DNA from: Pacificoceanicola sp049341065
GTDB taxonomy: Bacteria; Pseudomonadota; Alphaproteobacteria; Rhodobacterales; Rhodobacteraceae
DNA length: 64,000 nucleotides
Reading direction: 5' to 3'
Assembly: GCF_049341065.1 (NCBI RefSeq)
Contig: NZ_JBMPIX010000001.1
Location: forward strand, 470,242 to 534,241
Shown here: piece by piece, positions 59,933 to 64,000 of the stretch
How positions within the stretch are numbered: position 1 is the first letter of the stretch
Layout of the letters: each line of letters begins with the position of its first letter
The notes under the pieces: model-generated
Database searches by the model: none
The model's input: the letters and a program-made list of their open reading frames with translations, nothing else
Told to the model about the DNA's origin: nothing
Position numbers and translations under genes: made by a program

Positions 59933-60919
59933 ATGACACTGACCCGCCGAACCTTCACCACTCTGACTGGCGCGGCCGGTTTGTCGACGCTTTGCGGCGC
60001 AGGTCTCGCGCAGGCGCCATCCGGTGCACAAGTTGATGAGTTGTCAGGCCGCGCATTCGGGACAACCTGGCGGGTAGTTCTGCCTGCCGGGGCCGACCTG
60101 CATGCCATACGGCCCGAGATAACCGCGATCCTGAACGAGGTTGACCGGCAAATGTCACCTTGGAGGGGTGACAGCGAAATCTCGCGGTTCAACCGCGCAG
60201 CGCCCGGCCAGTACAGGTTGCCATCTGAGACGCTGCTGGTCACCCGCTCGGCTTTGCGGATCGCTCGGATGAGCGGGGGGGCTTTCGATCCAACGGTGGG
60301 GCCGCTTGTGGCCCGCTGGGGCTTTGGCGTGATCGAAGGGGACAGCCATCCTGATTGGACCTCACTCATGGTTTCCGAGACCTCGCTGGCCAAGACCCAC
60401 GCGGGGTGTACGCTTGATCTGTGCGGTATTGCCAAAGGCTTTGCCCTGGACCGGCTCGCGCAGCGGTTCCGGGCGGACGGGATCGACAATTTCCTTGTCG
60501 ATATCGGTGGAGAGCTTTTGGCGGCAGGCAGGCACCCGGCCGGGCGCCCGTGGCGCAGCGGCATCGAAGATCCCCGTCCCGGAACGGGTGGTTTTGCGGG
60601 CGTCGTCGAATTGCCGGACCTGACCATCGCAACCTCTGGCCTGCGGTGGAATGCGGTCCGGTTCAGCGACCGTTCCTGGAGCCATATCATCGAACCCTCG
60701 GCTCGGCGCCCGGTAGGGGATACTCTGGCATCGGTTTCGGTCATCGCGACAACCGCCATGATGGCCGACGGATGGGCAACGGCCCTGATGGCAGCAGGAC
60801 CGCGCCGGGGGCCGGATCTGGCGCGCGAACACGGCATTTCCGCGCTGTTCCTGATCCCGCAAGGGGGGGCACTGCGCCGGGTCTCCACCGGGGCCTTCGA
60901 TGCCCACGTCCTGACATGA
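59933..60919 (+). CDS. apbE: ApbE-like FMN transferase
   Basis: The 328-residue protein has a twin-arginine-like start (TRRTFTTLTGAAGLSTLCGAGLAQA) and the flavin transferase core FGTTWRVVLP, NEVDRQMSPWRGDSEISRFN, LDLCGIAKGFALDRLAQ, NFLVDIGGELLAAG and WSHIIEPSARRPVGDTLASVSVIATTAMMADGWATALM. It attaches FMN to Thr in NqrC (and normally NqrB). It starts 3 bases after nqrF in the same operon. Confidence 0.96.
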   Translation: MTLTRRTFTTLTGAAGLSTLCGAGLAQAPSGAQVDELSGRAFGTTWRVVLPAGADLHAIRPEITAILNEVDRQMSPWRGDSEISRFNRAAPGQYRLPSETLLVTRSALRIARMSGGAFDPTVGPLVARWGFGVIEGDSHPDWTSLMVSETSLAKTHAGCTLDLCGIAKGFALDRLAQRFRADGIDNFLVDIGGELLAAGRHPAGRPWRSGIEDPRPGTGGFAGVVELPDLTIATSGLRWNAVRFSDRSWSHIIEPSARRPVGDTLASVSVIATTAMMADGWATALMAAGPRRGPDLAREHGISALFLIPQGGALRRVSTGAFDAHVLT

Positions 60920-60928
60920 GGTGAACCA

Positions 60929-61105
60929 ATGGAAGTGATCCTGTCGATCGGCGTTTTCCTTCTGGTCTTTGGCGGGCTGGCGATTGGCCTGCTACTGACC
61001 GGGCGGCCGCCGCAGACCGCCTGCGGAGGGCTTTCCTGCATGCCCGGGGGCGGACAATGCCATGCCTGCCCAAACCGCAAGTCTTCGGAGAGTGCCGATG
61101 GCTGA
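60929..61105 (+). CDS. nqrM: NqrM, NQR maturation protein
   Basis: A 58-residue protein in the gap between apbE and the CBS gene. It has one membrane helix (EVILSIGVFLLVFGGLAIGLLL) and then C32, C37, C44 and C47 (ACGGLSCMPGGGQCHACPN), the four-cysteine tail of NqrM. NqrM provides iron for the centre between NqrD and NqrE. The stop overlaps the start of the CBS gene by 8 bases. Confidence 0.93.
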   Translation: MEVILSIGVFLLVFGGLAIGLLLTGRPPQTACGGLSCMPGGGQCHACPNRKSSESADG

Positions 61106-61490
61106 TGAACATATCTCGTCCGTCATGCAAAAGGAGTTTCTGCGCCTGACCGGCGAAACTCCGATCCGCGAAGCCACGGCGCGACTGGTCGAGGTGCACG
61201 CATCGGCTGCTCCGGTCGTCGACGCGACGGGGCAGTTGATCGGCATCATCACCGAGAAGGATTGCTTTCGCCCTGCGCTGAACGCCAGCTATTACCAGCA
61301 ATGGAGCGGCACCGTCGCCGAGAGGATGAGCGTTGAGGTCGCCACCATCGACGCGGAAGCCGATTTTGTCACCGCTGCCGAGGCGTTTCTGGACCGGCCC
61401 TTCCGCAGCTATCCGGTTATGCAAAACGGCGAGCTTGTCGGTCTTCTAGATCGCGCGGATCTTTTGCAGGTTTTTCTGCGCTTCGGGTGA
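61098..61490 (+). CDS. CBS-pair domain protein
   Basis: The 130-residue protein is made only of two CBS motifs: EHISSVMQKEFLRLTGETPIREATARLVEVHASAAPVVDATGQLIGIITEKD and VAERMSVEVATIDAEADFVTAAEAFLDRPFRSYPVMQNGELVGLLDRADLL. Such pairs bind adenine nucleotides or NAD. It is the last gene of the NQR operon and overlaps nqrM, so it may sense the energy state of the complex. No other domain is present. Confidence 0.88.
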   Translation: MADEHISSVMQKEFLRLTGETPIREATARLVEVHASAAPVVDATGQLIGIITEKDCFRPALNASYYQQWSGTVAERMSVEVATIDAEADFVTAAEAFLDRPFRSYPVMQNGELVGLLDRADLLQVFLRFG

Positions 61491-61543
61491 CTGCCGGCTT
61501 GGGCGCGCTGGCCAAGACAGGCTGAGATCCCAATCTGTTATGC

Positions 61544-63076
61544 TCACAGCGCAGCAAGCACCGCCTGCGCACTGTCCAGATACGCTTGTTTCTTGGCGTC
61601 GCTCATCCGGTCCCATGTCCGATAGACGTGGCCCAAACGCGGGTTGCCGCGCAGGTGATCGGCGTTGCGCACCAGAAAATCCCAGTAGAGCGGGTTGAAC
61701 GGGCAGGCGCCTTCTCCGGTCTTTTTCTTCACATCATAGCGACAGCCCGCGCAATGGTCGGACATCTTGTTGATGTAGTTCCCGCTTGCCGCATAGGGTT
61801 TCGAGCCCAATAGACCGCCATCGGCAAACTGGCTCATTCCGATGACATTGGGAGCCTCCACCCATTCATAGGCATCGGCATAGACCGCGAGATACCATTC
61901 ATGGACCTCGTGCGGATCGACACCGGCCAACAACGCAAAATTGCCCGTCACCATGAGGCGCTGAATGTGATGGGCATAGGCCTCGTCCCGTGTCTGTTCG
62001 ATTGCTGCGGCCATGCAGGCCATATCCGTCTTGGCGGTCCAGTAAAAGCCGGGCAGGGGGCGCTTGGCCGCAAGCGCGTTTTCCTCGGTATAGCCCGGCA
62101 TCCGCAGCCAGTAGACCCCGCGCACATATTCGCGCCAGCCGATGATCTGCCGGATATAACCTTCGGCCGCGTTCAAGGGCGCATGGCCTTCGTGATAGGC
62201 GCGCTCGACCCGCCTGCAGATCTCCAGTGGTCGCAACAAGCCAGCATTGAGGTATTGCGCCAGAACCGAGTGATAGAGAAATGGCTGACCGTCCAGCATC
62301 GCATCCTGGTAATCGCCAAAACGCGGCAGGGCCCCGTCGATGAAATGCTCCAAGGCATCCAGCGCGTCTTCCCGCGTGACTGCGAACCAGAAAGGCTCGA
62401 GCGTGCCGAAGTTGTCGTGAAACCGCGTCTTGACCAAGTCCAGAACCTGCTGCGTCATTGCATCGGGTTGGACCCTCAGGGGGCGCGGTATAAAAAGATC
62501 CGCCTTTGCGGGTTTGCGGTTGTCCGCATCAAAATTCCACTGCCCGCCGATGGGCTCATCGCCCTGCATCAGCAGGCCGGTCTTGCGGCGCATGTCGCGA
62601 TAGAAATACTCCATCCGCAAGTGTTTGCGCCCCGACGCCCAGTCGTGAAACTCGGCATGGGTGGCGATAAAGCGATCATCTTCCAGAATTTCGATCCCGG
62701 GGATGTCGGCAAAGGCCTGCTTCAGCCGGTATTCCCCAGGCTCTGTAGCGATCACCCGGTACATTTCCAATTCGGAACACGCACGGGCAATTTCCCCGGT
62801 CAGGCTGCCGGTGTTGTGCGGATCGTCCAGTTGCACATATCGCAAAGACCAGCCGGACTTGGTCAGCTCTTTCGCAAAATGGCGCATCGCCGAGAAAACG
62901 AAGGCCAGTTTCTTCTTGTGATGCGGCACATAGCTTGCCTCGGCCGCAACTTCCGCCATCAAAATCGTATCACGGTCGGGATCGGCGCCCCGCAAGGCCG
63001 CGATATCATTTGAAAGCTGGTCGCCGAGAATGACAATAAGGCTGGCGGATCGGGGCGTGGTTTCTTGCGCTGTCAT
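61544..63076 (-). CDS. phrB: FeS-containing photolyase of the PhrB (6-4) type
   Basis: The 510-residue protein begins MTAQETTPRSASLIVILGDQLSNDIAALRGADPDRDTILM, and has the family features VTGNFALLAGVDPHEVHEWYLAVYADAYEWVEAPNVIGMSQFADGG and SKPYAASGNYINKMSDHCAGCRYDV...GACPFNPLYW. The three late cysteines belong to the four-cysteine [4Fe-4S] site. It repairs UV photolesions in DNA with FAD and light. The length is usual. ATG 63076 was chosen over an upstream start without conserved residues. Confidence 0.94.
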   Translation of the reverse strand: MTAQETTPRSASLIVILGDQLSNDIAALRGADPDRDTILMAEVAAEASYVPHHKKKLAFVFSAMRHFAKELTKSGWSLRYVQLDDPHNTGSLTGEIARACSELEMYRVIATEPGEYRLKQAFADIPGIEILEDDRFIATHAEFHDWASGRKHLRMEYFYRDMRRKTGLLMQGDEPIGGQWNFDADNRKPAKADLFIPRPLRVQPDAMTQQVLDLVKTRFHDNFGTLEPFWFAVTREDALDALEHFIDGALPRFGDYQDAMLDGQPFLYHSVLAQYLNAGLLRPLEICRRVERAYHEGHAPLNAAEGYIRQIIGWREYVRGVYWLRMPGYTEENALAAKRPLPGFYWTAKTDMACMAAAIEQTRDEAYAHHIQRLMVTGNFALLAGVDPHEVHEWYLAVYADAYEWVEAPNVIGMSQFADGGLLGSKPYAASGNYINKMSDHCAGCRYDVKKKTGEGACPFNPLYWDFLVRNADHLRGNPRLGHVYRTWDRMSDAKKQAYLDSAQAVLAAL

Positions 63077-63270
63077 GCTGGTCGAACATAGATCGCTTGC
63101 GGTGCGAGACCATCGTGGATAGCTGCAGGTCAACACGTCCGTCGCAAACTGGCGCAGAGCCGAGGCGATGGGTGCATGCCGAAGCGATCCCGAAAGTCAG
63201 CAAACCTTCTCGTTTATCGCCTCTGCTATAATGGTCAAACTGGCAAGAAGATATTGAAGGGCTGCGAACA

Positions 63271-63544
63271 TTGGAACCCACCACGATTTTCGCAATTTCT
63301 TGGTTGCTTCAACCCATCTTTCTATTGATCCTTTGGCTCCGAGCTCGTGGCGCAAAGAACCGCGCGGATAAGCGGATCACGGAAGCTGAAGCGACTGCAG
63401 ATTCGCTCAGGAACAAATATGCGCCAATTACGTCCGTTGAGGATGAAGTCTCAAAACTCGGGGACACGGCAACCGAGATACAGCAGCAAATCGAACAAAT
63501 GCGCAGCTCTTACTCCGAGAAGCGCACGACGCTGAAGCGGCTAG
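63271..63544 (+). pseudogene. DUF4041-like protein, cut by an IS element
   Basis: From a TTG at 63271 about 91 codons are open: one membrane helix (TTIFAISWLLQPIFLLILWLRARG) followed by a coiled-coil (RITEAEATADSLRNKYAPITSVEDEVSKLGDTATEIQQQIEQMRSSYSEKRTTLKRL). This is the start of DUF4041-type proteins, which often end in a GIY-YIG-like domain. The frame then enters the IS5-type sequence at a CTAG target and goes on only a few codons. The rest is beyond the element or lost. It is not expected to work. Confidence 0.65.
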
Positions 63545-63607
63545 GGTCAGGATGCATTGATTTCTGTGGCGCCGCGTGATTCACGCTTCCAAAACTGGAG
63601 CGGTGAC

Positions 63608-63955
63608 ATGAGCGATCTCTTCTGGCTGACCGACGCGCAGATGGCGCGTCTGGCCCCTTTCTTTCCCAAGTCCCACGGGAAGCCCCGGGTTGATGACAAG
63701 CGGGGGCTGAGCGGGATTATCTTCATCAATCGCAATGGCTTGCGTTGGCGAGACGCTCCGGCTGCATATGGCCCTCACAAAACACTCTACAGCCGCTGGA
63801 AGCGTTGGAGCGAAAAGGGCATCTTCGCGCGGATGATGGCCGGGCTGGCGGCGGAACATGGCGAGAAGACGACCGTGATGATTGACGCGACATACCTGAA
63901 GGCCCACCGAACGGCGACCAGCATGGCCGCCAAAAAGGGGGGCGTGGTCGCCTGA
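63608..63955 (+). CDS. IS5-family transposase, orfA
   Basis: The 115-residue product begins MSDLFWLTDAQMARLAPFFPKSHGKPRVDDKRGLSGIIFINRNGLRWRDAPAAYGPHKTLYSRWKRWSEKGIFARMMAGLAAEHGEKTTVMIDATYLKAHRTATSMAAKKGG. This is the usual DUF4096-type N-terminal half with the first DDE-type aspartate in MIDATYLKAHR. It ends at TGA 63953-63955. The -1 frame goes on as orfB after a GGGGGGC slippery site at 63937-63943. Confidence 0.93.
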   Translation: MSDLFWLTDAQMARLAPFFPKSHGKPRVDDKRGLSGIIFINRNGLRWRDAPAAYGPHKTLYSRWKRWSEKGIFARMMAGLAAEHGEKTTVMIDATYLKAHRTATSMAAKKGGVVA

Positions 63956-64000
63956 TCGGTCGCACCAAGGGCGGCATGAACACGAAGCTGCACGCCATTT
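63931..64000 (+). CDS. IS5-family transposase, orfB (partial, -1 frame)
   Basis: In the -1 frame, from 63931, the sequence reads QKGGRGRLIGRTKGGMNTKLHAI and leaves the window. This is the standard continuation of IS427-type transposases. It has no own start; it is reached by slipping on G-GGG-GGC. The DDE-type C-terminal half is outside the window. Confidence 0.85.

Larger units (their letters stand above)
63541..64000 (+). mobile_element. IS5-family insertion sequence, IS427-type, left part
   Basis: The element starts at the CTAG target (63541-63544) and continues past the end of the window. The left end begins GGGTCAGGATGC. It carries a two-frame transposase (orfA 63608-63955 and orfB from about 63931). 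The right end, target duplication and full length are not visible. Confidence 0.85.

Noticed and set aside
1..64000. CRISPR arrays, rRNA and tRNA genes
   Set aside because: No regular direct repeats and no cloverleaf or rRNA-like stretch was recognised in any intergenic region.

Overview
The window is a high-GC stretch of an alphaproteobacterial chromosome or large replicon. It is most likely from a marine member of the Rhodobacteraceae (Roseobacter or Rhodobacter type). The reasons are a red-type form I RuBisCO operon with cbbX, an N-type ATPase, TRAP-TAXI and polyamine-type ABC importers, tightly packed ATGA-overlapping operons, and small families common in that group (DUF982, Hint_2). The species cannot be fixed from the sequence alone. 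No rRNA, tRNA or CRISPR array was seen.

Region 1 (1-12 kb) is an almost complete Calvin-Benson-Bassham operon on the minus strand: cbbF, prk, tkt, gap, pgk, cbbA, cbbL, cbbS, cbbX, rpe, then the start of a redoxin gene. The activator cbbR is divergent, and an AT-rich dyad lies between it and cbbF. Region 2 (12-26 kb) is import and metabolism: a sugar-phosphate isomerase-like protein; a LysR, sulfatase, TAXI binding protein and TRAP permease set; a GntR plus GNAT pair; and an ABC importer with a hydantoin-racemase-like enzyme. A perfect 12-bp GntR-type operator lies between the GntR pair and the importer.

Region 3 (26-34 kb) looks surface or envelope related. It holds a TPR-glycosyltransferase, a TPR-sulfotransferase, and an unusual cluster of a Hint-domain protein, two DUF6916-like proteins, a GNAT acetyltransferase and a tail-collar (MdpB-like) protein. 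Region 4 (34-38 kb) is an Lrp regulator and a TetR-HlyD-ABC-2 exporter operon whose operator region has three related half-sites.

Region 5 (38-51 kb) carries PHA synthase, a complete N-ATPase operon (atpDCQRBEFAG) with a b-delta fusion subunit, a cupin, a DUF883/holin-like pair, CbpA/CbpM, a DUF302 protein and a cold-shock protein. Four FNR-like boxes of the form TTRAY-N4-RTCAG precede transcription units here, which suggests one oxygen-responsive regulon. Region 6 (51-61.5 kb) has an SLC13 anion transporter, a pentaheme cytochrome c, and a divergent Na+-NQR operon (nqrABCDEF, apbE, nqrM, CBS protein). Its NqrB is about 150 residues shorter than normal and lacks the flavinylation motif. Region 7 (61.5-64 kb) holds an FeS photolyase and a gene fragment cut by an IS5-family element that runs off the window.

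The most unusual items are the short-NqrB NQR paired with a pentaheme cytochrome, the shared FNR-like boxes around the second ATPase, and the Hint/DUF6916/GNAT/tail-collar cluster.
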